DNA of 64,000 nt from NCBI GenBank assembly GCA_963693365.1, contig CAVNZM010000001.1, positions 15,748,001-15,812,000 of the forward strand, written 5' to 3'. This DNA comes from Amoebidium appalachense. Taxonomy: Eukaryota; Ichthyosporea. Positions 48,762 to 62,550 of the stretch are shown piece after piece. The notes under the pieces are model-generated. The model saw only the letters and a list, made by a program, of their open reading frames with translations. It was not told where the DNA came from and did not search any database. The translations under genes and the position numbers were made by a program. Positions within the stretch are counted from its first letter, which is position 1. Each line of letters starts with the position of its first letter.

Positions 48762-49493
48762 GCGGCGCACGCCACGCACACACACGCACGCACACAGTGC
48801 GGGCCTCTGGTGCAGTATTGGGGCCGACCAACCATCGTGGCTCTCCCTCGTCTACAACATTGGTCTCCTGGTGGTGTGCCTAATCGTATCTGCAATCTGC
48901 TACATGCTCACCACATGCCGATTGCACAGATCGGCCGATTTCCGCAAAAAAATGAATGCATATACCCCAAATTTGCCAGCTAGCATGCAAAGGACGCAGG
49001 AAAGCGGCATGGTGGGCAACCAATCAATAATCGATGAACCCAATCGGATTTCCGAATATGGTAATGAGCTTCGAATTTCAACGAGAAGGGATATGTCCGA
49101 GCTCAGCCAATCATCACCCACCATTTCCATTTCCGAAGGTTTGGCCGAAAGCCGTTCGGTTGACGGGGTGTCCTATGTGAAATTCTGGGATAGAGCCCCC
49201 CGGCGACGTTCGAGTCTTGGTGTGTGCTCCGAGCTACCCGAGCTGATGTGGGCGGGTGCTGTGGGTGCAGAGGTGCGGGGGTCTGATGCATGCACCAACA
49301 ACACAGTTTCTACAACAGAGGTACGGCCCCACCTTTGGAAAAAAAAAAGAGGGGGGGGGAAGGGGGGGGGGGGGGGGGGGGGGGGAGGGGGACTTTAAGA
49401 AAAGTTTTCATCAAAAAAAAGGGGGGTGGGAGGGAAAACTTTAAGAAACCTTTTCATCCCCACCGCCACTCCCTCCACACACAGGGACAGAAT

Positions 49494-49524
<31 letters not shown>

Positions 49525-50114
49525 TCCCCCCCCCCCCAAAAAAAAAAATGCATATGCACACACGCCCGGACACACGCACACACACACGCAGGCACGCGCA
49601 GGCACGCGCACACCATTCACCATCACCACCACCACCTTGCACGACTATTGGTCTTTCCTTTCCTATTCTTTTTTTTATTTTTTTTATATATATTTAAATG
49701 GGGGGGGGGGGGGGGGGGGGGGGGGGGAGGACGGGGAGCGGGTGGAAGGCAGAAACATTGAAGTTGGCTCTTTTCCAGGAGTTGATTGAGACAGCAATCC
49801 CCCTACACCCTATTCCGGCCAAGAAGACCCCCACCCAGCCCAAAGCCACCCTCCCAAAAACCCCCATCCCTCGAACTTCGGAGGAACGCCGCCTTCGCCG
49901 GCAGCGCCGCCTGGCCAACATCATGAATGGATTTGTGCTGATTTTTGTTGTTGAATGGGCCCCCTGGGCCGTGTACACCATTGTGCTGAGCCACGGTGTA
50001 AAATCCCCCCTGCCTCTGACCCTTGCATGCGTAATTTTGGCCAATAGTGCAGGGGTGCTCAACGCTGCATTCTACCGTGTGTTCTTGGCTAGGGCAAGGA
50101 AAATTGCTGGCTGA
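46780..50114 (+). CDS. Seven-helix cAMP-receptor-like GPCR, paralogue B, 441 aa, four exons
   Basis: Exons 46780-46827, 47467-47885, 48798-49320 and 49779-50114 sum to 1,326 nt. Residues: TM1 about 17-41, TM2 53-75, TM3 88-115, TM4 133-151, TM5 171-195, TM6 377-400, TM7 408-432. Cys89 before TM3 and Cys161 in AGLWCSIGADQPSW form the expected extracellular disulfide. TM2 carries FFPAFIALSDIFFA and TM3 AVQCTALYPAMVSVYVW. The third intracellular loop is long, with a repeated ISE theme and a basic run (RRLRRQRRLAN) before TM6. All three introns sit at the same codons and phases as in the inverted copy at 41398-44800, but the introns themselves have diverged in length (639, 912 and 458 versus 503, 925 and 643 nt). 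The family is known from amoebozoa and several other protists. Ligand and coupling cannot be read from sequence. Confidence 0.82.
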
Positions 50115-51165
50115 TGGAGGGAAAAGTTGTTGGCTTCAAAATAGAAAGATGAAGATGTGAATTGCAGGGTTATGGTTGAGAGCTGATAGATTTACAGAGA
50201 ACTTTTTTGGGGAGGAGGGGAAGGAGGGGGGGTTGCTGCTATTGTTTGACGTAGAACTCTTTTACATAGCTAGACATACTATAGAGTAGAGTAGAGTGTG
50301 AGATCGATTTCTGGAGTAATGGAAATATCCGTATTGGTACTTGTGAGGGTCTGTGAGGGTAGACAGAGAATAAATAGCGCGACTAGTGTCAGGACGCGGC
50401 TTCGGGTAACCGTTGGGTCGAGGGTTTGAATTAGGTTGGGCAGAAGATGGATGTTTCCAAGTTCGAAGAGTGCCAGAGATAGGTGAGTGCATGTGTAACA
50501 GTTGTCTAGAGAAGAAATTTGGAGCGGTTTGGGGAGTTTATCGCATACTAACCGTCAAATCTTTAATTGGCACACGTTGACTCCTCTCTGGAAAGTTTGA
50601 TATTCATCTAATAATACATTCAACGATTGCAAAAAGGGTGCGAGTGGGATTTATTGCCCATCTTATATCCTGAAAATGAAAAAAAGAAAGGGGAAAAAAA
50701 GGAAGAAAACGAGGCAATATCATCAATGTGTTCATGATATCATCGGATTCCAACTTACTATCCGGGAGAGAGAAAAGGGCAGGTGTTGTATCTCAATACT
50801 CTAATACGGATATTATTGTCTTTTAATGTCAAGAAAGAGATAAGGGATAGGGGTGGAAAGAAGCCTCAGGTGAAAGGAGAAGGAGGGCACGGGGGGCGGG
50901 GCGGGGGAAGGGGGGGTGGGGGGGTTGGAGGGAAGCACGTGGAAGAGGGAACTGCGGGGGGAGGAGAGGGAAAGGGGAGTGGGAGCCCCGTGTGTGTGCT
51001 GTGTGTGTGCGTGTGTGTGTGTGTGTGTACACGTGTGCGTGTGTGTATGTGTGTATGTGTGTGTGTGCGCGCGCGTGTGCACGCGTGTTCGTGTGCGTGC
51101 CACAGAAAACGGATAGAACGAGTGTGCAACATGCAAGTCTCAGTTAACCTACGAAAGACCCAGGG

Positions 51166-51210
<45 letters not shown>

Positions 51211-52002
51211 CGGCCGGGCAGGAGCCTCAGTCACGGTGGTGTGTTGGAGGAGGTGGTGGCCGGGGGGGAGGCGGGGGGGGGAGGGGGGGGAGGGGGGAGG
51301 GGGGGGGGGAGGGGAGGGTAAGAGTGGGACGGAGGGGAACACGTGTAGGTGTCTTAATATGTAGATTGCCCATTTTGTAAGCATTATGGGATAACTATGA
51401 AGTTCTGGATGGCATAACGGCGCAACTTCAAGTTTCACATGTCCGATATCTGAGATGCAGGCAGAGCAGCTGGAGAAGGGGCCTAGCAGGGGAAGGGCGG
51501 AAGAGGGGCGGTGAAAAATTGCGAGGAAATCTGTTAAGGCTGTCTCGAAAACACCGGGTGAGAGTGAGTCATGTTCCTGCAACGTATCATGCTTTAAAAT
51601 GAGAATGCTCCTCTGGCAGGCTACTCAGAGTCAGGTGTGAGTCCCAAAATCATCATTTGCCTGGGGGTGCCGCTACATCACGTCATAACGAATTATGCAT
51701 ACATCATTCGAGTGTTTTCAGTATCAAGTATACTGATAGCCCATTGTATAGCGTGACAAGTACAGAGTACAACCTTTACCCTCTCTCCTTGCCTCTGACT
51801 CGCGAGCGCTAGCCCGCCACGGCGGACTCAACAACACCCGAGGTTTCCAGAATGATTGCGTAATCGGCCATTATGAGGTAGTTACGGAATACTCTCATAA
51901 ATACCGTTTTCAGAATTAGGGTCACCCATGTGCGACTCCTGAAAACTTGATTTACGCTGTTAGTAATCGGTATATATTTTCTGGTTTCTATTTTAGTCTC
52001 CA
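50115..52002. other. Intergenic, with (GT)n, (GA)n and G tracts
   Basis: Contains (GT)n near 50996-51070, (GA)n near 51170-51206 and G-rich sequence at 51258-51315. I see no gene. The right end should hold upstream promoter elements of the pirin gene. Confidence 0.5.
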
Positions 52003-52046
52003 CCAATCCGAGCGCACCAGGTTGGTGCAGCCCTCGGGTATATAAA
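52003..52046 (+). promoter_or_regulatory. Core promoter of the pirin gene: CCAAT and TATA
   Basis: CCAAT at 52003-52007 and TATATAAA at 52039-52046. The predicted start site is near 52070-52076, leaving a 5' UTR of about 170 nt before the ATG at 52244. Confidence 0.75.
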
Positions 52047-52243
52047 GCCTCCTCGGCCCATCTCATTCACACTCGCACAAAAACAGGACTTTCCACCCTC
52101 CCAAACCTCATAACAACTTTCGTTGTCCATTATCTTTCTCCGCCAGGTCATTTAGCAATAAGCACTCTGTACAAATCGAAAAACTACACTACAAATTATC
52201 ACCTTTATACTCTCTGTGCCACCGCACTTCATTTTCGGTTGCT

Positions 52244-52886
52244 ATGCTCCCATCTCTCGGTCGTCCCTTTTCGTTCCGCAGGATCCTCTTCCCCATCACT
52301 GGCCTATTTGCCAGCGTCGCAAAAGCCAGCCTATACACCGCTTCGAGCGAGCAAACACACATGTCTTTCCGCAAGGTTCCCGCCGAGACACTTTTCGTGT
52401 CGGAGCCCAACCCAGCGTGGTTTGGGAATGGACCCAACGAATCCACTAACAAGAATTGGAACAATTCAAACTGGCTGAAGTCTCGTTTTCACTTCTCCTT
52501 TGCCGAGTATCATGACCCACAACGTTCACAGTTTGGGGTGTTGCGCGTTATGAACGACGATTTGGTGCAGCCCAAGAGGGGATTTGGCACCCATCCACAC
52601 AGCAACATGGAAATCGTTACCTACATCATCGATGGTCACCTCACACACCAGGTGATCATCTCATCTCCCCTCGTTGCTCTCATCCCCCCCCCCCCCCCCC
52701 CCCCGCCCATGTCTCCCCCCGCCCTCCCCCCCCTTTACCACACATACATACACGTTCTCACAGACAGGGCCTGAATACCCACACACCGCCATAAAAATGA
52801 AAGAAAAACTCACTTGCAGGTCATTGCAGTCTTCCCTGCCCTCCCTCCCTCAGGCCGCTGCCCTGCCCGCTGCCGATTCTTCCCCC

Positions 52887-52917
<31 letters not shown>

Positions 52918-53280
52918 ACCTCTCTCGATCCCCCCCCCCCCCCCCCCCCCCCCCCCGGCCCCCCGTTTCTCTCTCTTATCTCCTCCTGCACACACACCGA
53001 GCTCACAATGCGTGAACAAACCATCAGGATTTGCAAACACACACCTATGGGCAAACTAGCATCAGCAGGTGGTGCAGTGTCGTGTTTAGAAGCGTGTTTA
53101 CAACAGTACTAACCCGAATGTCTCCCCCCTCCCCCCTCCCCTTCCCCCTCACCCCTCTTCCTTCTCCTTCTCCTTCCCCCCACTCCGTCTACCCCACCTC
53201 CTCCGTTTTTCTACCCCCTTTATCTCCCTCCCTCCTACTCCTCATACCATACCCTCGCTCCTTCCTCCCCCTTTCCTCCC

Positions 53281-53328
<48 letters not shown>

Positions 53329-54178
53329 ACCTCCTTTTTTTCTCTCCTGTTGAAACATCACCAAAATTCAGGACTCGATGGGCACAAAAGAGACACTCGA
53401 CCGAGGGTCCATCCAGTTTATGACCGCTGGCACGGGGGTGATGCATTCCGAACACAATTTGCACGACAAAGACCCCCTCCGTTTTATCCAAATATGGATA
53501 ACCCCCAGATCTCGTGGCCTTAACCCCAACTATGGAAGCATGTTGGGGGATGAGTCCGTGCGTAAGAACAAGTGGGCGCATCTTGTGTCGGATGTGAAGG
53601 ACACCACCCCGACCCCTGTTAAGATCAACCAGGATGCGAACATTTTCGTTACCGAGTTGGACCCGAAAGCCACTGTTGATTTGCTGATTAAACCAAAGAG
53701 GATGGTGAATGCCTCCTCCCCCCCCCCCCCCCATCCCCCCAACCCCCCCTTATGCATACATCAACCCCCCCCCCCCCCCTCCCGCCCCCTTATCCCTCCC
53801 CTCCCCTGCCGTTCTTCCTTCCCCCTCCCCCCCTCGCCTCCTCTTCGTCCCCTGTCCGGGCATCATATACACATGCATGCTCCTTAAAGTGTGTACACAC
53901 ACGTGTACACAAGCGAACAAGCAAATCCGTCTTTTAGAAGAACACACACGCACTTCTAGAGATGCTTATGAGTCGCCTCCCCCCCCCCCCCCCCCCACCC
54001 CCTCCCCCTCCCACACACACATACGAAAAAATGGGGGAAGAAGTGCCTTTGTAGGGGGGTTTGTGGGGGGGGGGGGAGGGGGGGGGGGGGGGGATGGGGA
54101 TTACCATGGAACCATTTTTGACAATACTGACCTGCGCACCCACACATACTCTTATCCCCAAACACATGCACACACACA

Positions 54179-54221
<43 letters not shown>

Positions 54222-54414
54222 GCGCGCGCACACACACACACACGTACAGGCCTATCTGCTGTGCATGGAGGGCTCTGCGCTTGTTGCCGGGGCACACGGA
54301 GACGAGTCGATGAGCAGGCACGATGGTGGCCGTGTAATCGGTGAAAACAATCTCACGATTACTGCAAAGGAAAAGGCACATTTCTTGGTGGTGGAGATGG
54401 AAAAACGTGCTTAA
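52244..54414 (+). CDS. Pirin-family bicupin protein, 301 aa, three exons
   Basis: Pirins are iron-binding bicupins. Bacterial relatives have quercetin 2,3-dioxygenase activity; the human protein is a nuclear cofactor. Exons 52244-52651, 53372-53704 and 54250-54414 are all phase 0 and total 906 nt. The metal site is complete: His117 and His119 in GFGTHPHSNMEI, His161 and Glu163 in MTAGTGVMHSEHN. The segment after exon 1 (DSMGTKETLDRGSIQFMTAG) is the family hallmark. The first 40 residues (MLPSLGRPFSFRRILFPITG and following) are basic and hydrophobic and absent from typical pirins, so they may be an organelle-targeting sequence; alternatively translation starts at Met40 (MSFRKVPAETLF). Exon 3 supplies the second cupin strand set and ends EKAHFLVVEMEKRA. 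The introns hold C tracts and (CA)n next to acceptors. Confidence 0.9.
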
Positions 54415-54769
54415 ATTAAGCTTGCAATGTCTTAAAGATCATTATGCGAGAATGTGTAGGAAACTTTTCATTATGCTCTGGTATCAAAATACGTATCGGC
54501 AGATTATGTTATTTCGATCCTGTATGCTAAGCTGTCGATGCCGTTTTTAGGCTCACCTATTAACCATGTAGTTATTTGCTTATTTTACTAGTCTCTAAAG
54601 AAACCAAATACTTTGCTGATATATATCAATTTACATGGGAGGCCTCTGCCCAGTGCGGCCATTTAATCTTTTAAGTTGCAAATTCTTAATAATTACGCTT
54701 TAGTATAGTGTTGCCTCGTATATAGCTATGGCATACTGCAGTTACTTTAGTCCCACATGTTGCATTTGC

Positions 54770-54807
<38 letters not shown>

Positions 54808-55495
54808 CGGTTAAATTTGGCTCTGTTATGATGCATGATATTTACCCTTCACGTGTGCCTGGCACTCGAGGACGCACGGCCACAAGTTTCAGCCGTCATG
54901 AATGTGTACCTTTTAGCGTCTGCTAGAGCCACAGAAGCGAAGGGTGGTGCATGAGTACCGGTTCGATGGACAAGATATGAAGCGTTTGTGAGCTGAGGTT
55001 CGATACTCGGTGGATTTTAATGCACACCTAGGTACGTAGGGTTGTGTTTATTCAATAGTCATAGCAAGTAATAATTAGTCAGCTGCACACCGCCGGGGAT
55101 GGTGTTTTGTGTGGGTGGTGTGAGAGGTCCTCCCCCGGTCGGGACCATCGGGCCGGGTGACCTGTCCAGTGGCAGTACTAGTGAGATAATTTGAAGATCT
55201 GACACCTTCCAGCTAAGTGGAAGTCCCAGCCAACATGAGACTGGGGACTTGAGGACTTTGCAGTATGCCATGTGTATGTACATGTATGTATTCAACTTTT
55301 CCTTTTCAAATTCCCCAGTAAGAAAGGGCGGAGGTCTAGGAAAACGATATCAGTAACAAAATACATCCAACACGACATACATTATGCTCCACACGAGGCA
55401 AATAAATGTGCAGGGCTCTGGCAGATGTACAAGTCCGTGTGTGTATGTGTGTGTGTGTAGGTGTATGCGTGCGGGCGCGCGTGTGTGTGGGTGGG

Positions 55496-55535
<40 letters not shown>

Positions 55536-56675
55536 GAAGGGAGGGAGGAGGCTCGATGCTGCAAAGAGCTTTTACTCAAATTCAAGGGAGGAAGAGCCCA
55601 ACCAGTGGGCCCAACTCAAGGGGTCGCCGCTGCACATGCCAGATATGGTTAGACACGAAGCACATTCATTGGTGAATGGCTCCCTGTTTGGCTTGTAGCT
55701 AGTCTACAGTCCTTCTTGTCTGGAAGTACACACGCGCACAAGCAGTACAAAGATATGTGCATGAACAACTGCACACATACACGCGCTGAGAGACATAGGA
55801 AACACACGCAGGAAGAGATACGGGGTCATGACAAGGGTACACATATACACGGGGAGATGTATGTACTTGTGTATGCCCCAATGCCTTTTCTACAGACAAA
55901 CAAGATGAGTAAACGTAATTGAGATGCAAAATGCAAAATGCTTTGCTCCAGTGGTGGCGACATGCACAAGGCAAAGACGGAAAAAAAAGAACTGATGCAC
56001 GAAAAAGGAGAGTGCGAGAGCATTGCAAGAAAAAAAAAACGTTGCATACGTAAGCTGCCTGGCAAAGGAAAAGAAACATTCAGTGCAAGTGGGTGGGTTG
56101 TCTCCCTGTGTCGTGTGCAGGCTCTTGACTTGTTGCAACTTGTTCCAGGTATCATCATTTCTCTGCGAAAAAGGACGTTATTTTGGGGATGTATTACTTC
56201 AAGTATGCTTGCTCTGTGTGTATACATGCATGGGTGCATGCATATGTGGTTGTACCTCGTGTGTATTTCCCTCTGTCACATTTCCCCCTCTCTGTCACCT
56301 GCTCCCCGTACGTGAGTCATGGGTCCGCAAAATGGTTCTTGGGAGAGCAAGCAGGAACGTGGGTAAGGAGTTTTCACTACGGGCAATAATCCAATGCAAT
56401 CGTCTTAACCATGCAAGCACTGTACGTGCACAAGGTTACCCCTAAAGATGCGGATTTGTGGTTGTGGCATGTCCAAAAAAAGAAAAAAATTCGTGCAGGG
56501 AGGAGGGTGAGAATCACATCAACAGATGGTTTACACGGCCTAAATTTTGCATGGGGTGTTTGTGAGATGGTGCAGGCAGCGCATGTGTGTCTGGCTATTT
56601 GCTTGTGTGTGTGTGTTTTCTTTTTTTTTTTTGTGTGTGTGTGTGTGTGTGTTGTGTGTGTGCACGCGCGTGTGG

Positions 56676-56743
<68 letters not shown>

Positions 56744-56809
56744 GGCGTGCGTGTATATCTCAACAGCTATGCAAGTGCATGTGCATGTGTATTTATTGGG
56801 GTTCATCAT
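54415..56809. other. Intergenic or downstream region, no gene resolved
   Basis: Holds the 3' flank of the pirin gene, a C homopolymer near 54772-54806 followed by an interspersed-repeat relative, a G homopolymer near 55498-55534 and (GT)n near 56634-56740. The terminal exon of the polymerase gene on the minus strand may reach into its right end. Confidence 0.5.
54815..54922 (+). repeat. Interspersed repeat relative, copy 10 (diverged, outside an intron)
   Basis: Contains GGCTCTGTTATGATGCATGA, TTCACGTGTGCCTGGCACTC and GTCATGAATGTGTACCTTTT. It is preceded by a C tract of about 35 nt and lies 3' of the pirin gene in the same orientation. Confidence 0.6.
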
Positions 56810-57301
56810 ACTCGAGAGCACCAGCTTTATGTTTGACTTCTGCATTTGTGTTGGTGGCTGGGCCAGGGCCTTTGTTGGGTCGTAGCTCAGCTCGTCCACC
56901 CCTTCCTCCCCGTCCAGCCCCCTGCACCATCGTTCAACCCCCCTATCCTGCCAGATATAGATCCCCCCCCCCCCCCCCCCCCCCCTCCTCCCCCCTGCAT
57001 GCAGAACCGTGTATTCGGTTTAGGCATGGCATATGTACTGTAAGGATCTCCCCCCCCACCCCCCCCCCACCCCCCCCCACCCCCCCCTCTTTCTCTCTCT
57101 CTCCACCCCCGTGTCTCTCCCTTCCATCCTCCCCTTCACCATCCCCCCCCCCCTCCCCCCCCCCCCCTCCCTCTCGTATGCAGATCCCCCCCCTCCCCCC
57201 CCCCTCCGTACACAGGAAAGGTCCAAACACAAGCAGCCGTCACCTATCTCCACTTAAAATTACCGGTACAACATCCTTCTTTCTTCTACTGTATTTCATA
57301 C

Positions 57302-57340
<39 letters not shown>

Positions 57341-58196
57341 CCCCTCTCCCCCCCCCCACCCCCTCTCCTTTTCCCTTTCCCACACATATGCTCATGTGGG
57401 GGTAAGTACGGGAACGAGTCGACGGCTCCGTCCAGCTCTGCTGTGGCCTCCAGGTCGGCAGGCAGGTCAGAGTCAAGCACGTCGGCCTCATTCATCATCA
57501 CCTCCCTGCAAGAGCACACACACGTACACACACACGTACACGTTACACACACACACGTACACGTTACACACACGTACACGTTACACACACGTACACACAC
57601 GTACACACACACGTACACGTACACACACGTACACACACACGTACACGATACACACACACGTACACGTTACACACACACGTACACACACACGTACACGTTA
57701 CACACACACGTACACACACACGTACACGTTACACACACACGATACACACCACACAAAGGCGCACATATGCCGCAAATACAGGCACAAGCGCAGGTACATG
57801 CACACACACATGAAAGCAGTCACAGGGACACACACGAACACACATGAAGCCACAAGCACAAGCATACACACATTCACAGGCCAAACACAGCCTCAGCCAC
57901 AGCCACATGCGCAGGCACGCACACATCAACATGCACACGCACGGGAACACACACACACACCATAAAAGTAATAAAACAGGAGCAGCATAGGTATGCTTGG
58001 TGTCGTCAAAACACCCACCCAAGAGACATCATCCAAACATATACATTCCCACACACACCCACACCACACATGACATGCAAAAATAAGCACAAATTTGTGC
58101 AGTGAGCAAGCGCATCTCTAGGTGCAAATGCAAAACTTTAGGGGCAAATAAGGCCACAATCGATAATGGTAAAAAAACATGTCCACGTTGTTGTTG

Positions 58197-58265
<69 letters not shown>

Positions 58266-58373
58266 GACATAAACATGCAGCCACACACCCACCACCCACA
58301 AACATAAATGCACAGAAAAAAACCCACATGTGCACACACGCAAACACATGCACGTTCAAGCACACACAATAAA

Positions 58374-58428
<55 letters not shown>

Positions 58429-58980
58429 GCGCGCGCACACACAGCACGCGCACACACATACACAGTACGTGCACACACACACACACACACACCACCACAC
58501 ACACAGGCACACACAGACACACACACACACCCACCCATCGGCACACACACACGCAAACACACGTAAAACACACACGCGCACACACACACACACGGACACA
58601 CACAAACACACAACACGCACAAAACACATACATTCCGCAAAACAAACACAACACACATCACATAGGGTCAGTAACAATCACCACTTATTTAACCCCGCTC
58701 TAACCCTCTACCTGCCAACCCAAATCAACACACGTCATCTGAGTAATCCCACACACCCATATCCGGTGTGTCATACCAATCGCACCAAATGTTATGTCAC
58801 CCCCACACCGTTGCCTCTATCATGCAGCATTCAGCCAGACACACAGACACCCTGATAAGAAACCGTTCAATCACCACATGTGTCACATGTACTTGTCTTC
58901 CTAGTCAAAAGCTGGCAAACCCCCCCCCTCCTCCTCGCCCCGGTCACCCACTCTCCTTTCCTCCCCCCGTTTCTTGGTGT

Positions 58981-59011
<31 letters not shown>

Positions 59012-59762
59012 GGGGTTTGTATGTCCGGGGGGGGGGGGGGGGGGGGGGGGTTGTATGTCTGAGAGGGTTGGAATCATGGAAGCGGAGACATCAAAAGACA
59101 AAACACACACACAAAAAAATGGAGGCACAAGACACCCGAACTGAGCCCATCACCAAAGATCATAAGGAGGGGGGAAGGGGGAGAGGGGGGGGGGGGGGGG
59201 GGGGGGGGGGAAGGGGGGGGGGGGGGGGGATGGCAGCACACACAAACATACGCACCTCTTCATAGCCTCGAGCGCAGCGTCCAAGTCATCCGTTGCATCA
59301 ATCGAATCCACCCCCACTCCATTCTCCACCCCTCCCTCCCCATGTGCCTGTGCACCTCCCGGAGACGCGCCCGGCAGCGGGGTTGTAGGCATAGGCATCT
59401 CAAGTTCGTGTGATTCGTGGGTGGTGTGGGGGGCAGAGGCAACGAGTGATTGCTGGGCTTCACTGCTCTGACGTACCTCACCCTTGATGTCTGCAGAGAG
59501 GGTGGGTGGGTGGGTGGGTGGGTGGGAGAAGGAGAGAGGGAGGGGAGATGGAAAGGGAGGAGAGGGAAAGGGAAAGGGAGCGTGTGTGTGTGTGTGTGGT
59601 GGTGGTGGTGGTGGTGGTGGTGGTGGTGGTGGTGGGGGGGGGGGGGGGGGGGGGGGAAAGGAGAGGGGGAGAAAGCGAGAGGAAAACGAGGGGGGGGGAG
59701 GGGAAAGGGGGGGAGAGGGGAGGGGAGGAAGGCGGGAGGGAGACGGGTGGGAAGGAGGGAGG

Positions 59763-59829
<67 letters not shown>

Positions 59830-60289
59830 TGTGTGTGTGTGTGTGTGCGCGCGCGCGTGTGTTTTTCAGCCACACAAGACATACTACGGGTTGGCGTCCA
59901 CTGTAAGAGAAGGGGGGGGGGGGGGGGGGGGGTAAATGTATTTCAGGAAAAAAACCACGTTATACCGAACGAGCAAAGATGGCAACAATAAAGTTAAAAA
60001 AAAAGCAAAGCCACAGAGGTGTACAGGCAAGAGACCATTAGTGAGGAATATTATTGGAGGTTTTCAAATTTACCCACATGGGGGGGTATGGCGTAGGGAT
60101 GGGGGTAGGTGGGTGTGGGTGGGGGGAATAACTACTCGAAAAATAATTTCTATTTAGCTTTAGCAAAGGCAACCCTCTCAACATCCCCATTCTCAGCAGG
60201 CACCCCTCTAGAACTGCCCTTTGCATACACACACACGCGAGCGCACATACGCATGCACGCTTACATACACACACACACACACACACATA

Positions 60290-60365
<76 letters not shown>

Positions 60366-60421
60366 AACACTCCCCCCCCTTCCCCCCCCCCCAAACACCC
60401 CAGCACACAAGAGAACAAACA

Positions 60422-60499
<78 letters not shown>

Positions 60500-61036
60500 A
60501 TCCAGATCCTTAAAACACCTCTCTACCTTGTCCTCCCCCCCCCCCCCCCCCCCCCCCCCTCCCCCCCCCCCCTCCTTCCTTCCTCCCCGTAGCCCTCCTT
60601 CAGTGGTAACCCACGTACCTGTGGTAACCCACGTACCAGTGGTAACCCACGTACCTGCCCCAGGGCTTTTTGCCGTCTGGTCTGTCGACACCCGTCTCCT
60701 CTTGCCCGATGCTCCTTGTTGCTGCTCACAGCAAACAATCAGTTCGGCATTCCACATACCCTCCAAATAATTCACACGAGCTTTTGAATAATATCCCCCC
60801 CCCCCCCCCCCAAAAAAAAAACAACCAAAACAAAAAAAAAACACCACCACCACCACCCACGCCCGCCAAAAAAAAGAAGAAGAAGGATTAATAACTTCTC
60901 CACCACCAACGTAGGGGGCACACACGGGGGTTATTATCTTGGGTGGGTGGGTTGGGGGGAGGCGGGCGGCGCGCGTGGGTGCCTGTGTTTTTGTGTGGGC
61001 GTGTACTCTCTCTCTGTGTGTGGGTCTTTGAAGAAG

Positions 61037-61069
<33 letters not shown>

Positions 61070-61564
61070 GAAAGTTGAGCCGGTTGAGAATAAAAAGCAA
61101 CAAGTAATAACATGGGCTGTTCCTTTTGAGAATTGCATTGCAATCACACATGGTGTGCCTGGTTTTTTTTTTTGTTCTTTGGCTCCCCTGCTACCTCACA
61201 AACACTCACTGTTTTCTTGCTGCGTTTCTTGGGCGCCGGTTTTTCTCCATCGCCCCACACAAAGTCGGGAAGGTCCGCCCTGAAAATCAAAATTAGGATT
61301 CGTCCAACTCTGACAAACAAATGGCATTACTCTCTATCCTCCCCCCCCCCCCCCTCCCCCCGCCCCTCCCTCCCCCCTCTTCCCCACATCCCCCTTCCGT
61401 CCCTCACCCCCCCCCCCCCCCCCCCCCCCCCCCACCACACACACACACACACACCTTTCCCCACGAACACCCACACACAAGCTTACACACGCATAAGAGA
61501 GAGAGAAAGTGAAAAGGGATGAAGCGAAAGAAAATAAGCACACCCACAACCCCTAACACCACCC

Positions 61565-61621
<57 letters not shown>

Positions 61622-62373
61622 CTTTACGTGGTGCACCTCCAGCTCCAGGGTATCCTTCTTCTCGTGCCTCTCCTTGATGCGAGACAGGAAGTCCGCCACA
61701 GCTGGAGTAAGGTCCACATGCACTGGGCCCCCAATCTCTGCAACAAAACATACACAGTCAGGTGCATATCAACTCCAAATAAGTACACCACCACCTACAT
61801 TTTTGGACAATGATAGGCAATGATAGGCAATACCACGTACCCCCCACCCCCCACCTTTCTTTGTTCAAGCGGTTTAGCCCCCCTCCCCCCCCCCCCCCCC
61901 CCCCCTCCCCCCCCCTTCCCCCCTCCCTGCTTTACATGCCATAGGTGCGATCGTGAATTCCCACACCGTCATATTCGTCTATGGCCACGCAAGTGGGTTT
62001 GCCTCCCGTATTAGGACATTCCCCATTCTTCCCACTGTCTAGACGATCTTGTGGCAACCCTCCCCCCCCCCCCTCCCCACGACACGCATGCACGCACACA
62101 CACACCCCCACCCACACCACCTACCCTCCTTTGACGGGAATATGAACTAGCAACCCACACCACCTACCCTCCTTTGACGGGAATATGAACTAGCAACCCA
62201 CACCACCTACCCTCCTTTGACGGGAATATGAGGCCTATGAAGAAACTAGCCACCCACACCGTGTCGCTCTTTGTGTCTGCCTTGTCTTCTTTCACTTCCA
62301 GCATGGGCTTGTTGGCTCGTTTCTCATATTCTTCTCGTGAAAGCTTGGCCTGGGGAGAAAAAACGAGAGGGAC

Positions 62374-62409
<36 letters not shown>

Positions 62410-62510
62410 TATAAATAATATGTGGTCGAGTACGAAGTACACAATACGGACCTAATACGGAGTGCAAACCACACAGAGCACACTTTTTCTTTTCTTTCCC
62501 TTTTTTTTTG

Positions 62511-62550
<40 letters not shown>

